Source: Candidatus Saccharimonadota bacterium | GTDB lineage: Bacteria; Patescibacteriota; Saccharimonadia; Saccharimonadales; Saccharimonadaceae | Direction of reading: 5' to 3' | DNA length: 45,504 nucleotides | NCBI GenBank assembly: GCA_017459845.1 | Contig: JAFUCF010000031.1 | Span: forward strand, 1 to 45,504 | In this document: in pieces, positions 30,271 through 38,438 of the stretch | Numbering within the stretch: position 1 is the first letter of the stretch | How the letters are laid out: each line of letters starts with the position of its first letter | Made by a program: the position numbers and the translations under genes | Notes under the pieces: generated by a model | The model's input: the letters and a program-made list of their open reading frames with translations, nothing else | What the model was told of the DNA's origin: nothing | Database searches by the model: none

Positions 30271-32394
30271 TTAGACTTTATTAATTACCGGAATAACAAT
30301 TGGTGTGTGGCCGGTCGCGTCAAAGAGAATGTGCGTAACATCTTCTTTTATCTCGTCTTTTAAAGTTTTGAGCTCTGGATCTACGGCGACGGATTTATCA
30401 ATCTTCATCCTTAGATAATGGCGGATTTTGCCAATTAGCTCTTCTGAATTATCCAGATAAATAAATGCGCGAGAGATAATATCTGGCGTTTTTACTAGCC
30501 GCCCAGTTTTCTTACTCATGGTTAACACAATCACGAAGATGCCCTCGCGTGAAATATGGATACGGTCTTTTACTACTGCCTCGTGTACCTGTTGGTCAGC
30601 ATCATCGTAGAGCAAATTGCCAGCGTGTACCCGGCCATTCTTGCGGACGTGCTTATCTTTAGTAAGTTCTACAACGTCACCATCATCCATCACGAGAATT
30701 CTATCGCGCGGGATACCGAGCACGTTATCCGCCATCTCGGCGTTATGTTCAAGCATATAAAACTCGCCGTGGTATGGGATATAATTCATTGGATGTAACC
30801 TCTCCACAAATTCTACGTGGTCTTCATAGTAAGCGTGCCCAGAAAGATGGAGCGGCCCGATAGAATTAAGATGGGTTTTGCCATTTTGAATTACTTGCGA
30901 GCCTTCGCGTAGCAACCCATCTACGGTAGAAACTACGTGTGGCTCATTACCTGGGATTGGGTTAGAAGAAAATACTACGACATCCGTTGGTTTAATCTTA
31001 ATGTATTTGTGTGCGCCAGTCACCATCCGGTTTAAGACAGCGTTTAGCTCGCCCTGAGAGCCAGTGCAGATAATGGTAATCTTATCATCTGGCAACTTTA
31101 CAATATCTTCCATCTTCACGATGGTATCTTTTGGCACTTTAATACACTTAGTTCTAAGGGCTACCTCTACGTTGTTAATCATAGAAAAGCCGGCAAAAGC
31201 CACCTTCCGCCCACGCTTGGCGGCCTCTTGCAGGGCTAGCTCAATACGAGAAATTTGAGAAGAGAAGCAGGAGATAATTATCCGGCCTTGGCCATAATAA
31301 TCCATCACCTTACCAAAGTTTTCACCAATATCAAATTCTGTGTGTGGGTGATGGCCCGGAGAATCGATGTTGGTAGATTCATTTACCATTAAGGTAATGC
31401 CTTCGTTTTTAACAATCTCATCAACCCGCTCATAATCAGCCTGCCGGCCTAGTGGTTTACTCTCCGCGCGCCAGTCGCCGGAGAAGTAAATCACCCCGTT
31501 TGGCGTCCGCACGACGATTGCCGTGTTGCCAGGAATGGAGTGGAGCATATGGATAAACTCTACAGAAAAATGCTCAGAGACTTTAATAATTTCGTGTTTG
31601 AATGGATCTACTGGGCAATAATTCATCTCCGGAACATCCTCTAGCTCGGACATCTGTTTCTTTATCATTCCAAGAGTAAAATCCGTACCATAAATTGGCG
31701 TCGTAGGGTTAAACTGCGGCAACAGATGGCGGCACGCCCCGATATGGTCTAGGTGGGCGTGGGTGAAACAAATCGCCTTTACCTTGTCGCGGTTATCCTG
31801 GAGGTATTTAATATCTGGGATTAAGTAGTTTACGCCCGGATAATCATCGCCAGCAAATAGTACGCCCATATCGATAATAATCATCTCTGATTTGTATTCT
31901 ACAATCGTCATATTTTTGCCGATGCCAAACTCGCCCACGCCGCCCATCGGGATAATACGCACGGCTTCTGGATCGGGCCGAGCTTTTTTAAGCATAGCGT
32001 TAGTTACTTGTTGCCCGTCGTAGCCATTATACTTAGATTTATTTACCGGGATACCGATGATATGCTGTGTAGCCTGCGCATTAACATCTTGAGACAGCAT
32101 CCGCTGATGGTGCACCATCTCGCCCTTGCGAGTGGATACAGAAAGATTAACTTTCAGTTTGGCAGCTTCTTCGGCCTTCTGTGCCTTAGCGGATTCTGCT
32201 TTTGCGGTGCCAGTCTTCTTTTTAGGCTTCTTAGCTTTCTTACCGCCTACAAGCTTGGCGTCTTTGCCGCCAGGCGCAAAATTACTGTTAAAATTACGTT
32301 TTTGAGACTCCTCAAAGCGCTTTCTAATATCAGGGAGACGCTCCGCGCTCATTTGCATCAAGCGTTCTCGTCTTTTCTGTTCTTGTTCGTTCAT
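30271..32394 (-). CDS. rnj: Ribonuclease J
   Basis: 707 residues, longer than the usual 555-600 because of a Lys/Ala/Gln-rich N-terminal extension of about 145 residues. The metallo-beta-lactamase core starts at VRIIPMGGVGEFGIGKNMTIVE, has FTHAHLDHIGA (Zn ligands) and the beta-CASP segment with GSQGELNAVLNRMVTG, HLSGHAYYEDHVEF and YIPYHGEFYMLEHNAEMA. It is a 5'-3' exonuclease and endonuclease of mRNA turnover and rRNA maturation. Because many mRNAs here seem to lack leaders, their 5' ends would present AUG directly to this enzyme (inference). AAGGAG lies 6 nt before ATG. Confidence 0.94.
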   Translation of the reverse strand: MNEQEQKRRERLMQMSAERLPDIRKRFEESQKRNFNSNFAPGGKDAKLVGGKKAKKPKKKTGTAKAESAKAQKAEEAAKLKVNLSVSTRKGEMVHHQRMLSQDVNAQATQHIIGIPVNKSKYNGYDGQQVTNAMLKKARPDPEAVRIIPMGGVGEFGIGKNMTIVEYKSEMIIIDMGVLFAGDDYPGVNYLIPDIKYLQDNRDKVKAICFTHAHLDHIGACRHLLPQFNPTTPIYGTDFTLGMIKKQMSELEDVPEMNYCPVDPFKHEIIKVSEHFSVEFIHMLHSIPGNTAIVVRTPNGVIYFSGDWRAESKPLGRQADYERVDEIVKNEGITLMVNESTNIDSPGHHPHTEFDIGENFGKVMDYYGQGRIIISCFSSQISRIELALQEAAKRGRKVAFAGFSMINNVEVALRTKCIKVPKDTIVKMEDIVKLPDDKITIICTGSQGELNAVLNRMVTGAHKYIKIKPTDVVVFSSNPIPGNEPHVVSTVDGLLREGSQVIQNGKTHLNSIGPLHLSGHAYYEDHVEFVERLHPMNYIPYHGEFYMLEHNAEMADNVLGIPRDRILVMDDGDVVELTKDKHVRKNGRVHAGNLLYDDADQQVHEAVVKDRIHISREGIFVIVLTMSKKTGRLVKTPDIISRAFIYLDNSEELIGKIRHYLRMKIDKSVAVDPELKTLKDEIKEDVTHILFDATGHTPIVIPVINKV

Positions 32395-32555
32395 TTATAA
32401 CTCCTTTTTTTGTAATTCAGACTGCCAAGCCACACAAGAATTTTTGACTGCAGCCCACTGACAACACAAGTGAAATTAGTATTTTCATTATATCAAAAAA
32501 CTTTCCGCTTGTAAAGCATTGCAAAAAATCGTGTTTAGGTTATAATTAGTTTAAT

Positions 32556-32642
32556 CCCCGAGTGGCGGAATTGGTAGACGCGCTAGCTTCAGGTGCTAGT
32601 GTCCGCAAGGACGTGCTGGTTCAAATCCAGTCCCGGGGACCA
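32556..32642 (+). tRNA. tRNA-Leu (anticodon CAG), CCA encoded
   Basis: A class II tRNA of 87 nt. Acceptor CCCCGAG/CCCGGGG has one A-C mismatch. D-arm TGGCGGAATTGGTAGACGC; anticodon stem CTAGC/GCTAG with loop TTCAGGT (CAG); variable arm GTGTCCGCAAGGACGT; T-loop TTCAAAT. The 3' end is GGGGACCA. TATAAT at 32540-32545 (TTATAAT context) is the likely promoter. Repeat A3 begins inside its 3' terminus. Confidence 0.95.
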
Positions 32643-32881
32643 TTGGCTTTAGACGTTTCCTATATGGTAGTAGCTATATGCTTTAGGTATTTTCTAGATA
32701 ATAAAGAGATTTTTCCCCGAAAAAATACAACGCTTACGGGCCTGAAGCGCGAAAGTCCGCGCTGAAGGACCGACTAAGTGTTGTATTTTTGAATGGGCGA
32801 AAAATTTCCCATCTAGAAAATATCTAAAGCATATAGCCACAGGCGGCTAGCGCCCGCAAAGTATCTAAAGCTAATGGTCCC
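32636..32881 (+). repeat. Palindromic repeat A3, abutting tRNA-Leu
   Basis: The core at about 32690-32820 matches A1 (AATAAAGAGATTTTTCCCC, apex GCGC-GAAAGTCC-GCGC at 32747-32762, GGGCGAAAAAT). The outer arms pair GGGACCATTGGCTTTAG (32636-32652, starting in the tRNA) with CTAAAGCTAATGGTCCC (32865-32881), plus AGCTATATGCTTTAG with its complement. The right side has an unpaired GGCGGCTAGCGCCCGC stretch. No gene is encoded here; this is the main content of the 400-bp gap before pgi. Confidence 0.88.
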
Positions 32882-33005
32882 TCGTTTTGAATGGGCGAAA
32901 ACCTCCCATCTAGAAAATATAGCCACAGGCGGCTAGCGCCCGCAAAGTATCTAAAGCTAATGGTCCCTCGTTTTGAATGGGCGAAAAATCTCCCATCTAG
33001 AAAAT
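32833..33005 (+). repeat. Two tandem 86-87 bp units derived from the right arm of A3
   Basis: 32833-32918 and 32919-33005 differ by one inserted base and a few substitutions. Each holds ATAGCCACAGGCGGCTAGCG, CTAAAGCTAATGGTCCCTCG and GAATGGGCGAAAA...CATCTAGAAAAT. They are partial copies of the A3 right half, and the array ends at the pgi promoter. Confidence 0.9.
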
Positions 33006-33032
33006 ACCCAAAGCTCCACTATTTCACCGTGG

Positions 33033-33038
33033 TATAAT
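33033..33038 (+). promoter_or_regulatory. Extended -10 of pgi
   Basis: CGTGG-TATAAT at 33033-33038, 6 nt before ATG 33045. It selects MIKFMATG as the start over the in-frame upstream ATG at 32973, which lies in the repeat. Confidence 0.7.
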
Positions 33039-33044
33039 AGAATT

Positions 33045-34286
33045 ATGATAAAGTTTATGGCAACAGGCCCAGATGGGCAAGACGATACACAATCTATTGA
33101 TTTGAAATTAGCCAAGGCCGCGGCAGAAGAACTAAGAAACGAGCCTATGGCCGGCTGGCTTACTGTCCCAGTTGATAGGGCGGAGATAGCAAAAATTAAA
33201 GAGGCTGCCGCCGCCATTAATGAGAACTCAGAGTATCTTGTTTGTATTGGCATTGGCGGCTCATATCTTGGCCACAAGGCGATTATTGATGCTCTTATGC
33301 CTAAGTCCCAGACAAAGATTCTCTATGCTGGTAATTCTCTTAGTAGCTATAGCCTCCAGAAGGTACTAGAGGAGATAGAGGGGAAGGATTTTTCTATCAA
33401 CGTCATTTCTAAGTCTGGCACCACCTTAGAACCGTCACTTGCCTTTAATATCTTAAAGCAAAAACTAAAAGAGCGTTATAAGTATGAAGACCGCGTAAGT
33501 AGCCGTATTTATGCCACCACCGATGCTCGCTTTGGCGCTCTCCATGAGGAGGCGGTAGATAATCATTATCACACTTTCGTTGTGCCAGATAATATTGGCG
33601 GGCGCTATTCTGTCTTGACAGCCGTGGGGCTTTTGCCACTTGCGGTCGCCGGGGTAAATATAGAGGCGATTTTAGACGGCGCTCGGAAGGAAAAGATCGA
33701 AATCCACGAAAACCTTGCTAAAAGTTCCAATGCCCCAGCCGAGCTTGCGCCACTTACCTATGCCACTCTCCGCCAGAAATATCATGGAATGTACCATGAT
33801 GTAGAGGTTTTAGCTACCTTCGAGCCAGAGCTTCAGACTTTTGAGGAGTGGTGGAAACAGCTCTTTGGTGAATCGGAAGGTAAAGGCGGTAAAGGAATTT
33901 TTCCAGCCAGTGTAGTTTATACAACAGACCTCCATTCCTTAGGCCAGTATCTACAGCAAGGTCGCCGCAACATTATGGAGACTTTCTTAAAAATTGAATC
34001 GCTTTATACTAGAACAAGCAACCTCTCTACCCAGGAGAAAGCTGAGCTCTCTCAGCTTCGCGATTACAACGCCGTTGCCTATCAGGCTACCGTTGCGGCG
34101 CATCGTTCTGGCGGTATCCCAGTTTTTGAAATTTCCATCCCAGATATTTCCGCCGAGTCGCTCGGCCGTTTGATTTACTTTTATGAGCTAGCCTGCGCAG
34201 TCTCTGCTAAACTCCAGGGCGCCAATCCATTTGATCAACCAGGCGTAGAAGCTTATAAACAAAATATGAAAAATATGCTACAATAA
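33045..34286 (+). CDS. pgi: Glucose-6-phosphate isomerase
   Basis: 413 residues, a compact bacterial form. It interconverts glucose-6-P and fructose-6-P. The first SIS domain has CIGIGGSYLGHKAI and VISKSGTTLEPSLAF; the second has NIGGRYSVLTAVGLLPLAVAG. Further conserved parts are FEEWWKQLFGESEGKGGKGIFPASVVYTTDLHSLGQYLQQG and the C-terminal NPFDQPGVEAYKQNM. It is followed by gpmI with only a 20-nt gap and its own ribosome binding site, forming a glycolytic operon. Confidence 0.96.
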   Translation: MIKFMATGPDGQDDTQSIDLKLAKAAAEELRNEPMAGWLTVPVDRAEIAKIKEAAAAINENSEYLVCIGIGGSYLGHKAIIDALMPKSQTKILYAGNSLSSYSLQKVLEEIEGKDFSINVISKSGTTLEPSLAFNILKQKLKERYKYEDRVSSRIYATTDARFGALHEEAVDNHYHTFVVPDNIGGRYSVLTAVGLLPLAVAGVNIEAILDGARKEKIEIHENLAKSSNAPAELAPLTYATLRQKYHGMYHDVEVLATFEPELQTFEEWWKQLFGESEGKGGKGIFPASVVYTTDLHSLGQYLQQGRRNIMETFLKIESLYTRTSNLSTQEKAELSQLRDYNAVAYQATVAAHRSGGIPVFEISIPDISAESLGRLIYFYELACAVSAKLQGANPFDQPGVEAYKQNMKNMLQ

Positions 34287-34306
34287 TAAGCATAAAAGGA
34301 GTGGGA

Positions 34307-35932
34307 ATGAAATTAGAATACAAAGGTCCAGTCGTGCTCGCCATATTGGATGGTGTAGGTCTTCGCCGCGAGCTCCCTGGTAATGCTGTTAAACTAGCAC
34401 ATACTGAGTTTTTAAACCAAGCCGTTAAAAACCATCCTTCTATCGGGCTGCTTGCCTCTGGCGAGGCAGTCGGGGTGTTGAAGGGTGATATGGGCAATTC
34501 AGAGGTTGGCCATAATGCTATTGGCTCTGGCCAGATTATTAAGCAGGGTATTGCCCGCGTAGAAGACGCTTTTGAAACTGGCGAGATTTGGCAGTCCGAG
34601 GCTTGGCGTAGCATCGTCAATCGCATCCACGAAAACCCAGAGAGTACCCTACATTTTTCTGGCATTTTTTCAGATGGTAAAGTCCATTCATCGATAGACC
34701 ATCTCAAGAAGCTTACCGAGCGCGCCTATTCAGAGGGCTTTAAACACGTCCGTGTCCACGTGGTTTTAGATGGCCGCGATGTCCCGCCGCAGTCTGCGGA
34801 TGTTTACATCAAAGAATACGAGGATTTCATCAGCAGCCTAGAGGAGGGCTCGTTAAGCGGCGAGAGATTAGACTATCGCATTGCCTCTGGTGGCGGCCGG
34901 ATGGTTTATGTAGCAGACCGCTATGAGTCGGATTGGGAGGTAGTAAAACGCGGTTGGGATGCCATTGTTTGGGGGAGGGCAGATTATAAGTTTATGTCTG
35001 CCAGCGAGGCGATAGACTATTTCCGCGCCGATAACCCAGAAATCCAAGACCAATACATCCCGCCATTTGTTATTGTAGACGAGAATAACCAGCCCGTGGG
35101 CCAGGTAAAAAACGGTGATTCTTTCATCTACATTGATTTTCGCGCAGACCGTGCCATAGAAATCGCCCAGGCCTTCACCTACGAAGATTTTCCATTCTTT
35201 AACCGCGGCACGGATAATAACTCGCGCCTAGACGTTTACTTTGCCGGCATGACCGAATATAATTCAGACACTCACGTCCCGGCTCATCGCCTAGTAGAGC
35301 CAATAGAGATTAAGGACACCCTAAACGTCTTTCTTGGAAACAAAAATCTTACTCAACTTGCCATCTCAGAGACGGTAAAATTTGGTCATATTACTTATTA
35401 CTTTAATGGGAATAGCTATGAAAAGGCGCCCGGCGAGGAACATATTGAAATCCCGTCTAGCACTCTGCCTTTTAATACGCGCCCATGGATGAAATCAGCA
35501 GAAATTACAGACCGCATCTTAGAGCTTGCTGATGAATACAATTTCATTCGTCTTAATTTCCCAGGTGGCGACATGGTTGGGCACTTTGCCGAGCTAGAGC
35601 CAACAATCACCGCTATGGAGGCGATAGACATTCAGCTTGCTCGCCTAGTCAAAAAGGTCGATGAGCTTGGTGGTGTCCTCGTGATTACCGCGGACCATGG
35701 CAACGCCGAGGAATTAATGGACGAAAATGGTGTGCCAAAGACTTCTCACTCCACCAATCCGGTGCCATTTATTATTTACGATAACACCGAAAATGCAATC
35801 AAATACGAGCTAGCGAGAGTAGAAAATGCCGGTCTCTCTAATATCGCCGCCACACTCGCGCTTCTTTTGGGCGCAGATTCGTATCCAGAGGTTTGGCGTG
35901 AGCCACTAATAAGGCTAAAAGAGGACCGCTAA
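34307..35932 (+). CDS. gpmI: 2,3-bisphosphoglycerate-independent phosphoglycerate mutase
   Basis: 541 residues from ATG 34307 (AAAGGAG 4 nt upstream; the in-frame GTG 34301 overlaps that site). It interconverts 3- and 2-phosphoglycerate with two Mn2+ ions. ILDGVGLR carries the first metal Asp. KGDMGNSEVGHNAIGSGQII has the phosphorylated Ser in GNSEVGH. HVVLDGRDVPPQSA, FRADRAIEIAQAF, NFPGGDMVGH and ITADHGNAEEL follow in the expected order. Confidence 0.96.
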   Translation: MKLEYKGPVVLAILDGVGLRRELPGNAVKLAHTEFLNQAVKNHPSIGLLASGEAVGVLKGDMGNSEVGHNAIGSGQIIKQGIARVEDAFETGEIWQSEAWRSIVNRIHENPESTLHFSGIFSDGKVHSSIDHLKKLTERAYSEGFKHVRVHVVLDGRDVPPQSADVYIKEYEDFISSLEEGSLSGERLDYRIASGGGRMVYVADRYESDWEVVKRGWDAIVWGRADYKFMSASEAIDYFRADNPEIQDQYIPPFVIVDENNQPVGQVKNGDSFIYIDFRADRAIEIAQAFTYEDFPFFNRGTDNNSRLDVYFAGMTEYNSDTHVPAHRLVEPIEIKDTLNVFLGNKNLTQLAISETVKFGHITYYFNGNSYEKAPGEEHIEIPSSTLPFNTRPWMKSAEITDRILELADEYNFIRLNFPGGDMVGHFAELEPTITAMEAIDIQLARLVKKVDELGGVLVITADHGNAEELMDENGVPKTSHSTNPVPFIIYDNTENAIKYELARVENAGLSNIAATLALLLGADSYPEVWREPLIRLKEDR

Positions 35933-35984
35933 AACATCTTTCTACCCCAGTAAAAATACACTAGTAAAAATCGCCCATCGGTGG

Positions 35985-35990
35985 TATTAT
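35985..35990 (+). promoter_or_regulatory. Extended -10 of galU
   Basis: GGTGG-TATTAT at 35985-35990, 6 nt before ATG 35997. Confidence 0.6.
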
Positions 35991-35996
35991 TACGAT

Positions 35997-36830
35997 ATGG
36001 AAAAGATTACGAAGGCTATCATCCCTGTTGCCGGTTGGGGCACCAGGCGCTTGCCAATTACCAAGATTATTGAAAAGTCAATGTTACCAGTGGGGAATCG
36101 CCCGCTCGTGGATTATTCTGTCCAAGAGCTAATTGAGGCTGGCGTTAAAGACATATATATGATTGTCTCCAACGTAGAGCCTTGTCAGGTGCGTGCCTAC
36201 TATAATGATAACCTGGCGCTTAATCTCTACCTAAAAGAACGCGGCAAAGAGGACCGCTTAGAGAAGGCCAAGACCATCCCAGATGATGTGAAGATTCACT
36301 ATATTGCCCAAGATCCGTCCCAAAAATACGGCACGGCCATCCCAGTTGCCCTAGCAGCAGAAGAATACAACCTAGATGAGCCAGTCTTCGTCTTTATGGG
36401 TGATGATTTTATCTGGAACCCAGGCGGTGAGTCTAGCGTCGAGACACTGCTAAAATCCGTTAAAAGCGCTTCGGAATCTGCACTTATTGGTATTACCTCC
36501 CCTAAAGAGGCTCTCTTAAACGGCGGTGCTCTCACAATTGAAGATGAGAAGATTGTCAAAATTACTGAAAAGCCAAGCCCAGAACAGGTTACTGGCATCG
36601 CCAGCGTTAGTAAATACATCATCTCGCCATCCCTCATGAAAGAAATTGTAGAGTATGTCCACGCCAATGATTTTGGCCCGCTAGATCAAGAGTACATGAT
36701 TACCGATCCGTTCTTGACTTACATTGAAAAAGGCGGCGTCTTTCGCGCGGCCAAGACCAGTGGCCAGTACCTAGATGGCGGCACGCTAGAAGGTTGGGTA
36801 CACGCCAATAACGTCGTCTGCGGCAAGTAG
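35997..36830 (+). CDS. galU: UTP-glucose-1-phosphate uridylyltransferase
   Basis: 277 residues. It makes UDP-glucose from UTP and glucose-1-P for surface sugars. The nucleotide-binding signature is IIPVAGWGTRRLPITKIIEKSMLPVGNRPLVDYSV. YGTAIPVALAA, FVFMGDDFI, ITEKPSPEQVTGIASVSKYI and GQYLDGGTLEGWVHAN follow GalU order. A leaderless single gene. Other sugar-1-P nucleotidylyltransferases look similar, so the exact sugar is less certain than the family. Confidence 0.88.
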   Translation: MEKITKAIIPVAGWGTRRLPITKIIEKSMLPVGNRPLVDYSVQELIEAGVKDIYMIVSNVEPCQVRAYYNDNLALNLYLKERGKEDRLEKAKTIPDDVKIHYIAQDPSQKYGTAIPVALAAEEYNLDEPVFVFMGDDFIWNPGGESSVETLLKSVKSASESALIGITSPKEALLNGGALTIEDEKIVKITEKPSPEQVTGIASVSKYIISPSLMKEIVEYVHANDFGPLDQEYMITDPFLTYIEKGGVFRAAKTSGQYLDGGTLEGWVHANNVVCGK

Positions 36831-36880
36831 CCCAAGATAGCTAAGGCCTTTAAACTCTTGCCATATTATTCATGGCGTGA

Positions 36881-36886
36881 TATAAT
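36881..36886 (+). promoter_or_regulatory. Extended -10 of the HTH-murA gene
   Basis: GCGTGA-TATAAT at 36881-36886, 7 nt before ATG 36894. It excludes the upstream in-frame start at 36858. Confidence 0.65.
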
Positions 36887-36893
36887 TCATACT

Positions 36894-38438
36894 ATGAAAA
36901 AGCAACAGACTTATCAAGAGGCCATCGGCGCGGTCATTTCTCAGATGCGCCAAGAAAAGGGCCTTACTCAGACAGAGCTAGCTAAGGCTATTGGCACTTC
37001 TCAATCTGCCATTCACCGTATTGAAAAGGGTGGCCAAAACATTTCTCTAGAAATGATTAACAAGCTCTCTAGCTATTTTGGTTCTTCTATTCTTTCTATT
37101 AACACCTCTACTACTCAATCACTCCGTATCAATGGTGGCAAAGAGCTTTCAGGTGAAATCACCACTTACACCTCTAAGAACGCCGCTGTGGGGTTGCTTT
37201 GCGCCTCTCTTGTTAATTCTGGCAAAACAGTTTTTCGCCACCTCGCCCGGATAGAGGAGGTATTCCGTATTATAGAAGTCTTAGAGAGTATCGGCGTTAA
37301 ATGTCGCTGGATTAACCGCAAACGCGACCTAGAAATTATATCACCGCGTGAATTGAAACTGGATGAAATGAACATAGAGGCCGCCCGCAAAACCCGCTCA
37401 ATCATTATGTTTATGGGGCCGTTACTCCACCGCTACGAGAAGTTCCGTTTACCGTATGCTGGCGGCTGCTCGCTTGGCACTCGCACGGTAGAGCCACACT
37501 TAAAAGCTCTGGATACTTTTGGGCTTAATGTGGACGCCGAGAAAAATAGCGGTTTCTATGAAATTACCGTCCGCAAGCTGTCTGGCACCCCAGACCGTAA
37601 AATCGTTTTAACCGAGCGCGGCGATACCGTCACGGAAAATATCCTGATGGCTGCTGCCCTTTATCCCGGCCGCACTACCATTGTGGGCGCCTCGCCTAAC
37701 TACATGGTACAAGACGTTTGTTTTTACCTCAAGAAACTAGGCGTAAAAATCTCTGGTATTGGCACTACTACTCTCCGCATAGAGGGCAAGGCCGAGATTG
37801 ATGAGGACGTAGACTATTCTCCATCTGAGGATCCAATTGAGGCGATGTCTTTCATCGCGGCTGCTCTTGCCACCCATTCAGAAATCACTATCGCTCGCGC
37901 GCCGATTGAGTTTTTGGAATACGAGATAGAGGTTTTGCGCGATATGCACGCTAAAATTGAAGTTTCTAAAGAATATCTTTCGCACAATGGTTATACCAGG
38001 CTAGTGGATATCACCGTCAAGAAATCCGCACTCGTAGCTCCAGTTGATAAAATCCATCCACTTCCATTCCCAGGCTTAAATATTGACAACTTGCCATTCT
38101 TTTCTGTCATTGCCGCCACGGCGGAAGGCCGCACACTTATCCACGATTGGGTTTTTGAAAACCGTGCTGTTTATAGTACTGAACTAAACAATCTTAACGC
38201 CAAAGTAGAGCTTTTAGATGCCCACCGTATTTATGTAGAAGGCCCTACTAATTGGCGCCCGGCCGAGCTTGTTGCGCCGCCGGCTCTCCGCCCGAGCGTA
38301 GTGATTTTAATTGCGATGCTCGCTGCGCCAGGCACTTCAGTCTTACGCAATGTCTATCCAATCAATCGCGGTTACCAAGATTTTGCAGCTAGACTCCGCC
38401 ACCTTGGCGCCGATGTCCACCCACTCACCGGTATTTAA
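36894..38438 (+). CDS. murA: UDP-GlcNAc 1-carboxyvinyltransferase (MurA-like) fused to an XRE-type HTH domain
   Basis: 514 residues. Residues about 8-68 are a Cro/C1-type helix-turn-helix (ISQMRQEKGLTQTELAKAIG, then SQSAIHRIEKGGQNISLEMI). Residues about 76-514 are an EPSP-synthase fold of MurA type: LRINGGKELSGEI, SKNAAV (Lys95/Asn96), and the loop GGCSLGTRTV with the PEP-reacting Cys192. ERGDTVTENILMAAAL and RPAELVAPPALRPSVVILIAML are also present. MurA proteins normally start at the second part (about 420 residues), so this is a real fusion with an uninterrupted frame. The HTH may let it sense UDP-GlcNAc and regulate transcription, possibly its own (inference). Confidence 0.88.
   Translation: MKKQQTYQEAIGAVISQMRQEKGLTQTELAKAIGTSQSAIHRIEKGGQNISLEMINKLSSYFGSSILSINTSTTQSLRINGGKELSGEITTYTSKNAAVGLLCASLVNSGKTVFRHLARIEEVFRIIEVLESIGVKCRWINRKRDLEIISPRELKLDEMNIEAARKTRSIIMFMGPLLHRYEKFRLPYAGGCSLGTRTVEPHLKALDTFGLNVDAEKNSGFYEITVRKLSGTPDRKIVLTERGDTVTENILMAAALYPGRTTIVGASPNYMVQDVCFYLKKLGVKISGIGTTTLRIEGKAEIDEDVDYSPSEDPIEAMSFIAAALATHSEITIARAPIEFLEYEIEVLRDMHAKIEVSKEYLSHNGYTRLVDITVKKSALVAPVDKIHPLPFPGLNIDNLPFFSVIAATAEGRTLIHDWVFENRAVYSTELNNLNAKVELLDAHRIYVEGPTNWRPAELVAPPALRPSVVILIAMLAAPGTSVLRNVYPINRGYQDFAARLRHLGADVHPLTGI

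Noticed and set aside
32562-32765. Reading frame starting inside tRNA-Leu and running into repeat A3
   Set aside because: It begins in the tRNA and merely reads through the repeat, reproducing the NKEIFPR-type peptide; no initiation signal.
32833-33005. Possible CRISPR or integron-like array after tRNA-Leu
   Set aside because: Only two units, contiguous without spacers, and both are explained as partial copies of palindrome A3.
32636-33005. Integrated element or prophage at the tRNA-Leu 3' end
   Set aside because: The tRNA end is present as an inverted, not direct, copy, and there is no integrase gene. It fits palindrome-arm copying instead of site-specific integration.
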